This document shows, piece after piece, positions 25,862 to 40,637 of a stretch of DNA of 64,000 nt. Numbering within the stretch: the first letter of the stretch is position 1; each line of letters starts with the position of its first letter. The notes beneath the pieces are model-generated. The model was given only the letters and a program-made list of their open reading frames with translations. It searched no databases and had not been told where the DNA came from. The stretch comes from Hippasteria phrygiana (Eukaryota > Echinodermata > Asteroidea > Valvatida > Goniasteridae): NCBI GenBank assembly GCA_037893225.1, contig JAZGUH010000115.1, positions 1 through 64,000 of the forward strand, in the 5' to 3' direction. Both the position numbers and the translations under genes were made by a program.

Positions 25862-26092
25862 TCATACCCTAGGGAATTTGACATGCATGGAGCAATAAAT
25901 AAAAGGTAATCTGCACACAGATGGTGGCCGGGAAGAAAATAAACATTGCGAGGTTTGAATTTTCTCCACAAGTGTTAACTCTAAGAAGCCACCGATAATT
26001 GCAACATGTAGCGCCAGATCTAAGCTATCCATACATGTCAAAATTACTGAATTTGGTTGATATTTCAAGCAATTATGAATGAGTGAAGCAAG
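25862..26092. repeat. Representative type C monomer (231 bp), with the tail that precedes D
   Basis: Diagnostic states are t23, a41 ('taaaagg'), c50 ('aatctg'), g63, g71 ('ccgggaag'), g113 ('gtgttaac') and a130 ('gccacc'). This copy ends in 'tttcaagcaattatg' and 'gagtgaagc' (a207 and g224), which in this window is seen only where a D-type monomer follows. C is absent from regular domain 1 but present in its 1.6-2.5 kb island. Confidence 0.88.
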
Positions 26093-26323
26093 TCATACCC
26101 TAGGGAATTTGACATGCATGGAGCAATAAATAAAAGGTAATCTGCACACAGATGGTGGCCGGGAAGAAAATATACATTTCGAGGTTTGAATTTTCTCCAC
26201 AAGTGTTAACTCTAAGAAGCCGCCGATAATTGCAACATGTAGCGCCAGATCTAAGCTATCCATACATGTCAAAATTACTGAATTTGGTTGATATTTCATG
26301 CAATTATGAATGAGTAAAGCAAG
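26093..26323. repeat. Representative type D monomer (231 bp)
   Basis: C-like at positions 1-71 and at 113, but with t81 ('aatatac'), t87 ('atttcgagg') and g130 ('gccgcc'). Almost every D follows a C whose tail carries a207 and g224, and is followed by an A with a 'ccccaggg' or 'ccctaggg' head. D is therefore a fixed element of a C-D-A cassette rather than a freely placed subtype. Confidence 0.88.
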
Positions 26324-26554
26324 TCATACCCCAGGGAATTTGACAGGCATGGAGCAATAAATAGAAGGTAATATGCACACAGATGTTGGCCGGAAAGAAA
26401 ATAAACATTGCGAGGTTTGAATTTTCTCCACAAGTTTTAACTCTAAGAAGCCGCCGATAATTGCAACATGTAGCGCCAGATCTAAGCTATCCATACATGT
26501 CAAAATTACTGTATTTGGTTTATATTTCATGCAATTATGAATGAGTAAAGCAAG

Positions 26555-26785
26555 TCATACCCTAGGGAATTTGACATGCATGGAGCAATAAATAAAAGGT
26601 AATCTGCACACAGATGGTGGCCGGGAAGAAAATATACATTGCGATGTTTGAATTTTCTCCACAAGTGTTAACTCTAAGAAGCCGCCGATAATTGCAACAT
26701 GTAGCGCCAGATCTAAGCTATCCATACATGTCAAAATTACTGTATTTGGTTTATATTTCATGCAATTATGAATGAGTAAAGCAAG
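26555..26785. repeat. Representative type F monomer (231 bp)
   Basis: Shares a41, c50, g63, g71, t81 and g113 with D but keeps g87 and carries t91 ('attgcgatgttt'). Other copies start at 32,787, 33,942, 38,329, 43,178, 47,334 and 48,490. In the HOR copies F follows a B or B-like monomer and precedes an A. Three copies (33,942, 38,329, 43,178) share 'gcaatacataaaagg' in place of 'gcaataaataaaagg', tying them to one common ancestor. Confidence 0.85.
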
Positions 26786-27246
26786 TCATACCCAGGGAAT
26801 TTGACATGCATGGAGCAATAAATAGACGGTAACATGTACACAGATGTTGGCCGGAAAGAAAATAAACATTGCGAGGTTTGCATTTTCTCCACAAGTGTTA
26901 ACTCTAAGAAGCCGCCGATAATTGCAACATGTAGCGCCAGATCTAAACTATCCATACATGTCAAAATTACTGAATATGGTTGATATTTCATGCAATTATG
27001 AATGAGTAAAGCAAGTCATACCCTAGGGAATTTGACAGGCATGGAGCAATAAATAGAAGGTAATATGCACACAGATGTTGGCCGGAAAGAAAATAAACAT
27101 TGCGAGGTTTGAATTTTCTCCACAAGTTTTAACTCTAAGAAGCCGCCGATAATTGCAACATGTAGCGCCAGATCTAAGCTATCCATACATGTCAAAATTA
27201 CTGTATTTGGTTTATATTTCATGCAATTATGAATGAGTAAAGCAAG

Positions 27247-29554
27247 TCATACCCTAGGGAATTTGACATGCATGGAGCAATAAATAAAAGGTAATCTGCA
27301 CACAGATGGTGGCCGGGAAGAAAATAAACATTGCGAGGTTTGAATTTTCTCCACAAGTGTTAACTCTAAGAAGCCACCGATAATTGCAACATGTAGCGCC
27401 AGATCTAAGCTATCCATACATGTCAAAATTACTGAATTTGGTTGATATTTCAAGCAATTATGAATGAGTGAAGCAAGTCATACCCTAGGGAATTTGACAT
27501 GCATGGAGCAATAAATAAAAGGTAATCTGCACACAGATGGTGGCCGGGAAGAAAATATACATTTCGAGGTTTGAATTTTCTCCACAAGTGTTAACTCTAA
27601 GAAGCCGCCGATAATTGCAACATGTAGCGCCAGATCTAAGCTATCCATACATGTCAAAATTACTGAATTTGGTTGATATTTCATGCAATTATGAATGAGT
27701 AAAGCAAGTCATACCCCAGGGAATTTGACAGGCATGGAGCAATAAATAGAAGGTAATATGCACACAGATGTTGGCCGGAAAGAAAATAAACATTGCGAGG
27801 TTTGAATTTTCTCCACAAGTTTTAACTCTAAGAAGCCGCCGATAATTGCAACATGTAGCGCCAGATCTAAGCTATCCATACATGTCAAAATTACTGTATT
27901 TGGTTTATATTTCATGCAATTATGAATGAGTAAAGCAAGTCATACCCTAGGGAATTTGACATGCATGGAGCAATAAATAGACGGTAACATGTACACAGAT
28001 GTTGGCCGGAAAGAAAATAAACATTGCGAGGTTTGCATTTTCTCCACAAGTGTTAACTCTAAGAAGCCGCCGATAATTGCAACATGTAGCGCCAGATCTA
28101 AGCTATCCATACATGTCAAAATTACTGAATATGGTTGATATTTCATGCAATTATGAATGAGTAAAGCAAGTCATACCTAGGGAATTTGACAGGCATGGAG
28201 CAATAAATAGAAGGTAATATGCACACAGATGTTGGCCGGAAAGAAAATAAACATTGCGAGGTTTGAATTTTCTCCACAAGTTTTAACTCTAAGAAGCCGC
28301 CGATAATTGCAACATGTAGCGCCAGATCTAAGCTATCCATACATGTCAAAATTACTGTATTTGGTTTATATTTCATGCAATTATGAATGAGTAAAGCAAG
28401 TCATACCCTAGGGAATTTGACATGCATGGAGCAATAAATAAAAGGTAATCTGCACACAGATGGTGGCCGGGAAGAAAATAAACATTGCGAGGTTTGAATT
28501 TTCTCCACAAGTGTTAACTCTAAGAAGCCACCGATAATTGCAACATGTAGCGCCAGATCTAAGCTATCCATACATGTCAAAATTACTGAATTTGGTTGAT
28601 ATTTCATGCAATTATGAATGAGTAAAGCAAGTCCATACCCAGGGAATTTGACATGCATGGAGCAATAAATAGACGGTAACATGTACACAGATGTTGGCCG
28701 GAAAGAAAATAAACATTGCGAGGTTTGCATTTTCTCCACAAGTGTTAACTCTAAGAAGCCGCCGATAATTGCAACATGTAGCGCCAGATCTAAACTATCC
28801 ATACATGTCAAAATTACTGAATATGGTTGATATTTCATGCAATTATGAATGAGTAAAGCAAGTCATACCCTAGGGAATTTGACATGCATGGAGCAATAAA
28901 TAGAAGGTAATATGCACACAGATGTTGGCCGGAAAGAAAATAAACATTGCGAGGTTTGAATTTTCTCCACAAGTTTTAACTCTAAGAAGCCGCCGATAAT
29001 TGCAACATGTAGCGCCAGATCTAAGCTATCCATACATGTCAAAATTACTGTATTTGGTTTATATTTCATGCAATTATGAATGAGTAAAGCAAGTCATACC
29101 CAGGGAATTTGACATGCATGGAGCAATAAATAGACGGTAACATGTACACAGATGTTGGCCGGAAAGAAAATAAACATTGCGAGGTTTGCATTTTCTCCAC
29201 AAGTGTTAACTCTAAGAAGCCGCCGATAATTGCAACATGTAGCGCCAGATCTAAACTATCCATACATGTCAAAATTACTGAATATGGTTGATATTTCATG
29301 CAATTATGAATGAGTAAAGCAAGTCATACCCTAGGGAATTTGACAGGCATGGAGCAATAAATAGAAGGTAATATGCACACAGATGTTGGCCGGAAAGAAA
29401 ATAAACATTGCGAGGTTTGAATTTTCTCCACAAGTTTTAACTCTAAGAAGCCGCCGATAATTGCAACATGTAGCGCCAGATCTAAGCTATCCATACATGT
29501 CAAAATTACTGTATTTGGTTTATATTTCATGCAATTATGAATGAGTAAAGCAAG
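27247..29554. repeat. Domain 2 block: C-D-A-E-A-C-E-A-E-A (10 monomers)
   Basis: C-D-A cassette, then E (27,940, with the unusual 231-bp head 'tcataccctaggg'), A (28,171, 230 bp), C, E, A (28,863, with t23), E (230 bp), A. The final seven monomers resemble the ends of the blocks at 34,404-35,557 and 39,484-40,637. Confidence 0.83.
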
Positions 29555-31170
29555 TCATACCCTAGGGAATTTGACATGCATGGAGCAATAAATAAAAGGT
29601 AATCTGCACACAGATGGTGGCCGGGAAGAAAATAAACATTGCGAGGTTTGAATTTTCTCCACAAGTGTTAACTCTAAGAAGCCACCGATAATTGCAACAT
29701 GTAGCGCCAGATCTAAGCTATCCATACATGTCAAAATTACTGAATTTGGTTGATATTTCAAGCAATTATGAATGAGTGAAGCAAGTCATACCCTAGGGAA
29801 TTTGACATGCATGGAGCAATAAATAAAAGGTAATCTGCACACAGATGGTGGCCGGGAAGAAAATATACATTTCGAGGTTTGAATTTTCTCCACAAGTGTT
29901 AACTCTAAGAAGCCGCCGATAATTGCAACATGTAGCGCCAGATCTAAGCTATCCATACATGTCAAAATTACTGAATTTGGTTGATATTTCATGCAATTAT
30001 GAATGAGTAAAGCAAGTCATACCCCAGGGAATTTGACAGGCATGGAGCAATAAATAGAAGGTAATATGCACACAGATGTTGGCCGGAAAGAAAATAAACA
30101 TTGCGAGGTTTGAATTTTCTCCACAAGTTTTAACTCTAAGAAGCCGCCGATAATTGCAACATGTAGCGCCAGATCTAAGCTATCCATACATGTCAAAATT
30201 ACTGTATTTGGTTTATATTTCATGCAATTATGAATGAGTAAAGCAAGTCATACCCTAGGGAATTTGACATGCATGGAGCAATAAATAAAAGGTAATCTGC
30301 ACACAGATGGTGGCCGGGAAGAAAATAAACATTGCGAGGTTTGAATTTTCTCCACAAGTGTTAACTCTAAGAAGCCACCGATAATTGCAACATGTAGCGC
30401 CAGATCTAAGCTATCCATACATGTCAAAATTACTGAATTTGGTTGATATTTCATGCAATTATGAATGAGTAAAGCAAGTCCATACCCAGGGAATTTGACA
30501 TGCATGGAGCAATAAATAGACGGTAACATGTACACAGATGTTGGCCGGAAAGAAAATAAACATTGCGAGGTTTGCATTTTCTCCACAAGTGTTAACTCTA
30601 AGAAGCCGCCGATAATTGCAACATGTAGCGCCAGATCTAAGCTATCCATACATGTCAAAATTACTGAATATGGTTGATATTTCATGCAATTATGAATGAG
30701 TAAAGCAAGTCATACCTAGGGAATTTGACAGGCATGGAGCAATAAATAGAAGGTAATATGCACACAGATGTTGGCCGGAAAGAAAATAAACATTGCGAGG
30801 TTTGAATTTTCTCCACAAGTTTTAACTCTAAGAAGCCGCCGATAATTGCAACATGTAGCGCCAGATCTAAGCTATCCATACATGTCAAAATTACTGTATT
30901 TGGTTTATATTTCATGCAATTATGAATGAGTAAAGCAAGTCATACCCTAGGGAATTTGACATGCATGGAGCAATAAATAAAAGGTAATCTGCACACAGAT
31001 GGTGGCCGGGAAGAAAATAAACATTGCGAGGTTTGAATTTTCTCCACAAGTGTTAACTCTAAGAAGCCACCGATAATTGCAACATGTAGCGCCAGATCTA
31101 AGCTATCCATACATGTCAAAATTACTGTATTTGGTTTATATTTCATGCAATTATGAATGAGTAAAGCAAG
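29555..31170. repeat. Domain 2 block: C-D-A-C-E-A-C (7 monomers)
   Basis: C-D-A cassette, C, E, a 230-bp A ('tcatacctaggg'), and a C (30,940) with the tail 'ctgtatttggttta'. This C is directly followed by another C that starts the next block, a C-C junction that implies loss of intervening monomers or duplication of C. Confidence 0.85.
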
Positions 31171-34100
31171 TCATACCCTAGGGAATTTGACTTGCATGGA
31201 GCAATAAATAAAAGGTAATCTGCACACAGATGGTGGCCGGGAAGAAAATAAACATTGCGAGGTTTGAATTTTCTCCACAAGTGTTAACTCTAAGAAGCCA
31301 CCGATAATTGCAACATGTAGCGCCAGATCTAAGCTATCCATACATGTCAAAATTACTGAATTTGGTTGATATTTCAAGCAATTATGAATGAGTGAAGCAA
31401 GTCATACCCTAGGGAATTTGACATGCATGGAGCAATAAATAAAAGGTAATCTGCACACAGATGGTGGCCGGGAAGAAAATATACATTTCGAGGTTTGAAT
31501 TTTCTCCACAAGTGTTAACTCTAAGAAGCCGCCGATAATTGCAACATGTAGCGCCAGATCTAAGCTATCCATACATGTCAAAATTACTGAATTTGGTTGA
31601 TATTTCATGCAATTATGAATGAGTAAAGCAAGTCATACCCCAGGGAATTTGACAGGCATGGAGCAATAAATAGAAGGTAATATGCACACAGATGTTGGCC
31701 GGAAAGAAAATAAACATTGCGAGGTTTGAATTTTCTCCACAAGTTTTAACTCTAAGAAGCCGCCGATAATTGCAACATGTAGCGCCAGATCTAAGCTATC
31801 CATACATGTCAAAATTACTGTATTTGGTTTATATTTCATGCAATTATGAATGAGTAAAGCAAGTCATACCCTAGGGAATTTGACATGCATGGAGCAATAA
31901 ATAAAAGGTAATCTGCACACAGATGGTGGCCGGGAAGAAAATAAACATTGCGAGGTTTGAATTTTCTCCACAAGTGTTAACTCTAAGAAGCCACCGATAA
32001 TTGCAACATGTAGCGCCAGATCTAAGCTATCCATACATGTCAAAATTACTGAATTTGGTTGATATTTCATGCAATTATGAATGAGTAAAGCAAGTCCATA
32101 CCCAGGGAATTTGACATGCATGGAGCAATAAATAGACGGTAACATGTACACAGATGTTGGCCGGAAAGAAAATAAACATTGCGAGGTTTGCATTTTCTCC
32201 ACAAGTGTTAACTCTAAGAAGCCGCCGATAATTGCAACATGTAGCGCCAGATCTAAGCTATCCATACATGTCAAAATTACTGAATATGGTTGATATTTCA
32301 TGCAATTATGAATGAGTAAAGCAAGTCATACCTAGGGAATTTGACAGGCATGGAGCAATAAATAGAAGGTAATATGCACACAGATGTTGGCCGGAAAGAA
32401 AATAAACATTGCGAGGTTTGAATTTTTCCACAAGTTTTAACTCTAAGACGCCGCCGATAATTGCAACATGTAGCGCCAGATCTAAGCTATCCATACCTGT
32501 CAAAATTACTGAATTTTGTTGATATTTCATGCAATTATGAATGAGTAAAGCAAGTCCATACCCCAGGGAATTTGACATGCATGGAGCAATAAATAGACGG
32601 TAACATGTACACAGATGGTGGCCGGAAAGAAAATAAACATTGCGAGGTTTGAATTTTCTCCACAAGTTTTAACTCTAAGAAGCCGCCGATAATTGCAACA
32701 TGTAGCGCCAGATCTAAGCTATCCATACATGTCAAAATTACTGTATTTGGTTTATATTTCATGCAATTATGAATGAGTAAAGCAAGTCATACCCTAGGGA
32801 ATTTGACATGCATGGAGCAATAAATAAAAGGTAATCTGCACACAGATGGTGGCCGGGAAGAAAATATACATTGCGATGTTCGAATTTTCTCCACAAGTGT
32901 TAACTCTAAGAAGCCGCCGATAATTGCAACACGTAGCGCCAGATCTAAGCTATCCATACATGTCAAAATTACTGAATTTGGTTGATATTTCATGCAATTA
33001 TGAATGAGTAAAGCAAGTCATACCCCAGGGAATTTGACATGCATGGAGCAATAAATAGAAGGTAATATGCACACAGATGTTGGCCGGAAAGAAAATAAAC
33101 ATTGCGAGGTTTGAATTTTCTCCACAAGTTTTAACTCTAAGAAGCCGCCGATAATTGCAACATGTAGCGCCAGATCTAAGCTATCCATACATGTCAAAAT
33201 TACTGAATTTGGTTGATATTTCATGCAATTATGAATGAGTAAAGCAAGTCCATACCCAGGGAATTTGACATGCATGGAGCAATAAATAGACGGTAACATG
33301 TACACAGATGTTGGCCGGAAAGAAAATAAACATTGCGAGGTTTGCATTTTCTCCACAAGTGTTAACTCTAAGAAGCCGCCGATAATTGCAACATGTAGCG
33401 CCAGATCTAAGCTATCCATACATGTCAAAATTACTGAATATGGTTGATATTTCATGCAATTATGAATGAGTAAAGCAAGTCATACCTAGGGAATTTGACA
33501 GGCATGGAGCAATAAATAGAAGGTAATATGCACACAGATGTTGGCCGGAAAGAAAATAAACATTGCGAGGTTTGAATTTTCTCCACAAGTTTTAACTCTA
33601 AGAAGCCGCCGATAATTGCAACATGTAGCGCCAGATCTAAGCTATCCATACCTGTCAAAATTACTGAATTTTGTTGATATTTCATGCAATTATGAATGAG
33701 TAAAGCAAGTCCATACCCCAGGGAATTTGACATGCATGGAGCAATAAATAGACGGTAACATGTACACAGATGGTGGCCGGAAAGAAAATAAACATTGCGA
33801 GGTTTGAATTTTCTCCACAAGTTTTAACTCTAAGAAGCCGCCGATAATTGCAACATGTAGCGCCAGATCTAAGCTATCCATACATGTCAAAATTACTGTA
33901 TTTGGTTTATATTTCATGCAATTATGAATGAGTAAAGCAAGTCATACCCTAGGGAATTTGACATGCATGGAGCAATACATAAAAGGTAATCTGCACACAG
34001 ATGGTGGCCGGGAAGAAAATATACATTGCGATGTTTGAATTTTCTCCACAAGTGTTAACTCTAAGAAGCCGCCGATAATTGCAACATGTAGCGCCAGATC

Positions 34101-35557
34101 TAAGCTATCCATACATGTCAAAATTACTGAATTTGGTTGATATTTCATGCAATTATGAATGAGTAAAGCAAGTCATACCCCAGGGAATTTGACATGCATG
34201 GAGCAATAAATAGAAGGTAATATGCACACAGATGTTGGCCGGAAAGAAAATAAACATTGCGAGGTTTGAATTTTCTCCACAAGTTTTAACTCTAAGAAGC
34301 CGCCGATAATTGCAACATGTAGCGCCAGATCTAAGCTGTCCATACATGTCAAAATTACTGTATTTGGTTTATATTTCATGCAATTATGAATGAGTAAAGC
34401 AAGTCATACCCTAGGGAATTTGACATGCATGGAGCAATAAATAAAAGGTAATCTGCACACAGATGGTGGCCGGGAAGAAAATAAACATTGCGAGGTTTGA
34501 ATTTTCTCCACAAGTGTTAACTCTAAGAAGCCACCGATAATTGCAACATGTAGCGCCAGATCTAAGCTATCCATACATGTCAAAATTACTGAATTTGGTT
34601 GATATTTCATGCAATTATGAATGAGTAAAGCAAGTCCATACCCAGGGAATTTGACATGCATGGAGCAATAAATAGACGGTAACATGTACACAGATGTTGG
34701 CCGGAAAGAAAATAAACATTGCGAGGTTTGCATTTTCTCCACAAGTGTTAACTCTAAGAAGCCGCCGATAATTGCAACATGTAGCGCCAGATCTAAGCTA
34801 TCCATACATGTCAAAATTACTGAATTTGGTTGATATTTCATGCAATTATGAATGAGTAAAGCAAGTCATACCCTAGGGAATTTGACAGGTATGGAGCAAT
34901 AAATAGAAGGTAATATGCACACAGATGTTGGCCGGAAAGAAAATAAACATTGCGAGGTTTGAATTTTCTCCACAAGTTTTAACTCTAAGAAGCCGCCGAT
35001 AATTGCAACATGTAGCGCCAGATCTAAGCTATCCATACATGTCAAAATTACTGTATTTGGTTTATATTTCATGCAATTATGAATGAGTAAAGCAAGTCAT
35101 ACCCAGGGAATTTGACATGCATGGAGCAATAAATAGACGGTAACATGTACACAGATGTTGGCCGGAAAGAAAATAAACATTGCGAGGTTTGCATTTTCTC
35201 CACAAGTGTTAACTCTAAGAAGCCGCCGATAATTGCAACATGTAGCGCCAGATCTAAACTATCCATACATGTCAAAATTACTGAATATGGTTGATATTTC
35301 ATGCAATTATGAATGAGTAAAGCAAGTCATACCCTAGGGAATTTGACAGGCATGGAGCAATAAATAGAAGGTAATATGCACACAGATGTTGGCCGGAAAG
35401 AAAATAAACATTGCGAGGTTTGAATTTTCTCCACAAGTTTTAACTCTAAGAAGCCGCCGATAATTGCAACATGTAGCGCCAGATCTAAGCTATCCATACA
35501 TGTCAAAATTACTGTATTTGGTTTATATTTCATGCAATTATGAATGAGTAAAGCAAG
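31171..35557. repeat. Large HOR copy 1 (19 monomers, 4,387 bp)
   Basis: Order C D A C E A B F A E A B F A C E A E A. Marks shared with the next two copies: first C with 'gacttgcat'; sixth monomer (32,326) with a 1-bp deletion ('gaatttttccac') and 'catacctgtc'; F with 'gcaatacata' (33,942); A with 'aagctgtcc' (34,173); A with 'gacaggtat' (34,866). Private marks: 'aagacgccg' in 32,326 and 'caacacgtagc' plus 'gatgttcg' in the F at 32,787. Confidence 0.9.
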
Positions 35558-38500
35558 TCATACCCAAGGGAATTTGACTTGCATGGAGCAATAAATAAAA
35601 GGTAATCTGCACACAGATGGTGGCCGGGAAGAAAATAAACATTGCGAGGTTTGAATTTTCTCCACAAGTGTTAACTCTAAGAAGCCACCGATAATTGCAA
35701 CATGTAGCGCCAGATCTAAGCTATCCATACATGTCAAAATTACTGAATTTGGTTGATATTTCAAGCAATTATGAATGAGTGAAGCAAGTCATACCCTAGG
35801 GAATTTGACATGCATGGAGCAATAAATAAAAGGTAATCTGCACACAGATGGTGGCCGGGAAGAAAATATACATTTCGAGGTTTGAATTTTCTCCACAAGT
35901 GTTAACTCTAAGAAGCCGCCGATAATTGCAACATGTAGCGCCAGATCTAAGCTATCCATACATGTCAAAATTACTGAATTTGGTTGATATTTCATGCAAT
36001 TATGAATGAGTAAAGCAAGTCATACCCCAGGGAATTTGACAGGCATGGAGCAATAAATAGAAGGTAATATGCACACAGATGTTGGCCGGAAAGAAAATAA
36101 ACATTGCGAGGTTTGAATTTTCTCCACAAGTTTTAACTCTAAGAAGCCGCCGATAATTGCAACATGTAGCGCCGGATCTAAGCTATCCATACATGTCAAA
36201 ATTACTGTATTTGGTTTATATTTCATGCAATTATGAATGAGTAAAGCAAGTCATACCCTAGGGAATTTGACATGCATGGAGCAATAAATAAAAGGTAATC
36301 TGCACACAGATGGTGGCCGGGAAGAAAATAAACATTGCGAGGTTTGAATTTTCTCCACAAGTGTTAACTCTAAGAAGCCACCGATAATTGCAACATGTAG
36401 CGCCAGATCTAAGCTATCCATACATGTCAAAATTACTGAATTTGGTTGATATTTCATGCAATTATGAATGAGTAAAGCAAGTCCATACCCAGGGAATTTG
36501 ACATGCATGGAGCAATAAATAGACGGTAACATGTACACAGATGTTGGCCGGAAAGAAAATAAACATTGCGAGGTTTGCATTTTCTCCACAAGTGTTAACT
36601 CTAAGAAGCCGCCGATAATTGCAACATGTAGCGCCAGATCTAAGCTATCCATACATGTCAAAATTACTGAATATGGTTGATATTTCATGCAATTATGAAT
36701 GAGTAAAGCAAGTCATACCTAGGGAATTTGACAGGCATGGAGCAATAAATAGAAGGTAATATGCACACAGATGTTGGCCGGAAAGAAAATAAACATTGCG
36801 AGGTTTGAATTTTTCCACAAGTTTTAACTCTAAGAAGCCGCCGATAATTGCAACATGTAGCGCCAGATCTAAGCTATCCATACCTGTCAAAATTACTGAA
36901 TTTTGTTGATATTTCATGCAATTATGAATGAGTAAAGCAAGTCCATACCCCAGGGAATTTGACATGCATGGAGCAATAAATAGACGGTAACATGTACACA
37001 GATGGTGGCCGGAAAGAAAATAAACATTGCGAGGTTTGAATTTTCTCCACAAGTTTTAACTCTAAGAAGCCGCCGATAATTGCAACATGTAGCGCCAGAT
37101 CTAAGCTATCCATACATGTCAAAATTACTGTATTTGGTTTATATTTCATGCAATTATGAATGAGTAAAGCAAGTCATACCCTAGGGAATTTGACATGCAT
37201 GGAGCAATAAATAAAAGGTAACATGTACACAGATGGTGGCCGGAAAGAAAATAAACATTGCGAGGTTTGAATTTTCTCCACAAGTTTTAACTCTAAGAAG
37301 CCGCCGATAATTGCAACATGTAGCGCCAGATCTAAGCTATCCATACATGTCAAAATTACTGTATTTGGTTTATATTTCATGCAATTATGAATGAGTAAAG
37401 CAAGTCATACCCTAGGGAATTTGACATGCATGGAGCAATAAATAAAAGGTAATCTGCACACAGATGGTGGCCGGGAAGAAAATAAACATTGCGAGGTTTG
37501 AATTTTCTCCACAAGTGTTAACTCTAAGAAGCCACCGATAATTGCAACATGTAGCGCCAGATCTAAGCTATCCATACATGTCAAAATTACTGAATTTGGT
37601 TGATATTTCATGCAATTATGAATGAGTAAAGCAAGTCCATACCCAGGGAATTTGACATGCATGGAGCAATAAATAGACGGTAACATGTACACAGATGTTG
37701 GCCGGAAAGAAAATAAACATTGCGAGGTTTGCATTTTCTCCACAAGTGTTAACTCTAAGAAGCCGCCGATAATTGCAACATGTAGCGCCAGATCTAAGCT
37801 ATCCATACATGTCAAAATTACTGAATATGGTTGATATTTCATGCAATTATGAATGAGTAAAGCAAGTCATACCTAGGGAATTTGACAGGCATGGAGCAAT
37901 AAATAGAAGGTAATATGCACACAGATGTTGGCCGGAAAGAAAATAAACATTGCGAGGTTTGAATTTTCTCCACAAGTTTTAACTCTAAGAAGCCGCCGAT
38001 AATTGCAACATGTAGCGCCAGATCTAAGCTATCCATACCTGTCAAAATTACTGAATTTTGTTGATATTTCATGCAATTATGAATGAGTAAAGCAAGTCCA
38101 TACCCCAGGGAATTTGACATGCATGGAGCAATAAATAGACGGTAACATGTACACAGATGGTGGCCGGAAAGAAAATAAACATTGCGAGGTTTGAATTTTC
38201 TCCAAAAGTTTTAACTCTAAGAAGCCGCCGATAATTGCAACATGTAGCGCCAGATCTAAGCTATCCATACATGTCAAAATTACTGTATTTGGTTTATATT
38301 TCATGCAATTATGAATGAGTAAAGCAAGTCATACCCTAGGGAATTTGACATGCATGGAGCAATACATAAAAGGTAATCTGCACACAGATGGTGGCCGGGA
38401 AGAAAATATACATTGCGATGTTTGAATTTTCTCCACAAGTGTTAACTCTAAGAAGCCGCCGATAATTGCAACATGTAGCGCCAGATCTAAGCTATCCATA

Positions 38501-40637
38501 CATGTCAAAATTACTGAATTTGGTTGATATTTCATGCAATTATGAATGAGTAAAGCAAGTCATACCCCAGGGAATTTGACATGCATGGAGCAATAAATAG
38601 AAGGTAATATGCACACAGATGTTGGCCGGAAAGAAAATAAACATTGCGAGGTTTGAATTTTCTCCACAAGTTTTAACTCTAAGAAGCCGCCGATAATTGC
38701 AACATGTAGCGCCAGATCTAAGCTGTCCATACATGTCAAAATTACTGTATTTGGTTTATATTTCATGCAATTATGAATGAGTAAAGCAAGTCATACCCTA
38801 GGGAATTTGACATGCATGGAGCAATAAATAAAAGGTAATCTGCACACAGATGGTGGCCGGGAAGAAAATAAACATTGCGAGGTTTGAATTTTCTCCACAA
38901 GTGTTAACTCTAAGAAGCCACCGATAATTGCAACATGTAGCGCCAGATCTAAGCTATCCATACATGTCAAAATTACTGAATTTGGTTGATATTTCATGCA
39001 ATTATGAATGAGTAAAGCAAGTCCATACCCAGGGAATTTGACATGCATGGAGCAATAAATAGACGGTAACATGTACACAGATGTTGGCCGGAAAGAAAAT
39101 AAACATTGCGAGGTTTGCATTTTCTCCACAAGTTTTAACTCTAAGAAGCCGCCGATAATTGCAACATGTAGCGCCAGATCTAAGCTATCCATACATGTCA
39201 AAATTACTGAATTTGGTTGATATTTCATGCAATTATGAATGAGTAAAGCAAGTCATACCCCAGGGAATTTGACAGGCATGGAGCAATAAATAGAAGGTAA
39301 TATGCACACAGATGTTGGCCGGAAAGAAAATAAACATTGCGAGGTTTGAATTTTCTCCACAAGTTTTAACTCTAAGAAGCCGCCGATAATTGCAACATGT
39401 AGCGCCAGATCTAAGCTATCCATACATGTCAAAATTACTGTATTTGGTTTATATTTCATGCAATTATGAATGAGTAAAGCAAGTCATACCCCAGGGAATT
39501 TGACAGGCATGGAGCAATAAATAAAAGGTAATCTGCACACAGATGGTGGCCGGGAAGAAAATAAACATTGCGAGGTTTGAATTTTCTCCACAAGTGTTAA
39601 CTCTAAGAAGCCACCGATAATTGCAACATGTAGCGCCAGATCTAAGCTATCCATACATGTCAAAATTACTGAATTTGGTTGATATTTCATGCAATTATGA
39701 ATGAGTAAAGCAAGTCCATACCCAGGGAATTTGACATGCATGGAGCAATAAATAGACGGTAACATGTACACAGATGTTGGCCGGAAAGAAAATAAACATT
39801 GCGAGGTTTGCATTTTCTCCACAAGTGTTAACTCTAAGAAGCCGCCGATAATTGCAACATGTAGCGCCAGATCTAAACTATCCATACATGTCAAAATTAC
39901 TGAATATGGTTGATATTTCATGCAATTATGAATGAGTAAAGCAAGTCATACCCTAGGGAATTTGACAGGTATGGAGCAATAAATAGAAGGTAATATGCAC
40001 ACAGATGTTGGCCGGAAAGAAAATAAACATTGCGAGGTTTGAATTTTCTCCACAAGTTTTAACTCTAAGAAGCCGCCGATAATTGCAACATGTAGCGCCA
40101 GATCTAAGCTATCCATACATGTCAAAATTACTGTATTTGGTTTATATTTCATGCAATTATGAATGAGTAAAGCAAGTCATACCCAGGGAATTTGACATGC
40201 ATGGAGCAATAAATAGACGGTAACATGTACACAGATGTTGGCCGGAAAGAAAATAAACATTGCGAGGTTTGCATTTTCTCCACAAGTGTTAACTCTAAGA
40301 AGCCGCCGATAATTGCAACATGTAGCGCCAGATCTAAACTATCCATACATGTCAAAATTACTGAATATGGTTGATATTTCATGCAATTATGAATGAGTAA
40401 AGCAAGTCATACCCTAGGGAATTTGACAGGCATGGAGCAATAAATAGAAGGTAATATGCACACAGATGTTGGCCGGAAAGAAAATAAACATTGCGAGGTT
40501 TGAATTTTCTCCACAAGTTTTAACTCTAAGAAGCCGCCGATAATTGCAACATGTAGCGCCAGATCTAAGCTATCCATACATGTCAAAATTACTGTATTTG
40601 GTTTATATTTCATGCAATTATGAATGAGTAAAGCAAG
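35558..40637. repeat. Large HOR copy 2 (22 monomers, 5,080 bp)
   Basis: Order C D A C E A B B/C C E A B F A C E A C E A E A. Shares the marks of copy 1 and in addition 'gcgccggatc' (36,020), 'ctccaaaagt' in the second B (38,097) and the A-head/C-body hybrid at 39,484. The monomer at 37,174 has a C head ('taaaagg') and a B body ('aacatgtac', 'ccggaaag'). The first C has private 'acccaaggg'. Confidence 0.9.

Larger units (their letters stand above)
25862..27246. repeat. Domain 2 block: C-D-A-F-E-A (6 monomers)
   Basis: Starts with the C-D-A cassette, followed by the first F of the window (26,555), a 230-bp E (26,786) and an A (27,016). Diagnostic states are clear in every monomer. Confidence 0.85.

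Noticed and set aside
34153..34347. Separate short minus-strand frame beginning MYGQLRSG, recurring at 38,540, 43,389 and 48,701, with a variant at 52,859
   Set aside because: It is a shifted frame of the type A monomer, opened by the 'aagctgtcc' substitution (or the 'aagatgtcc' variant at 52,859). Its recurrence simply tracks HOR copies.
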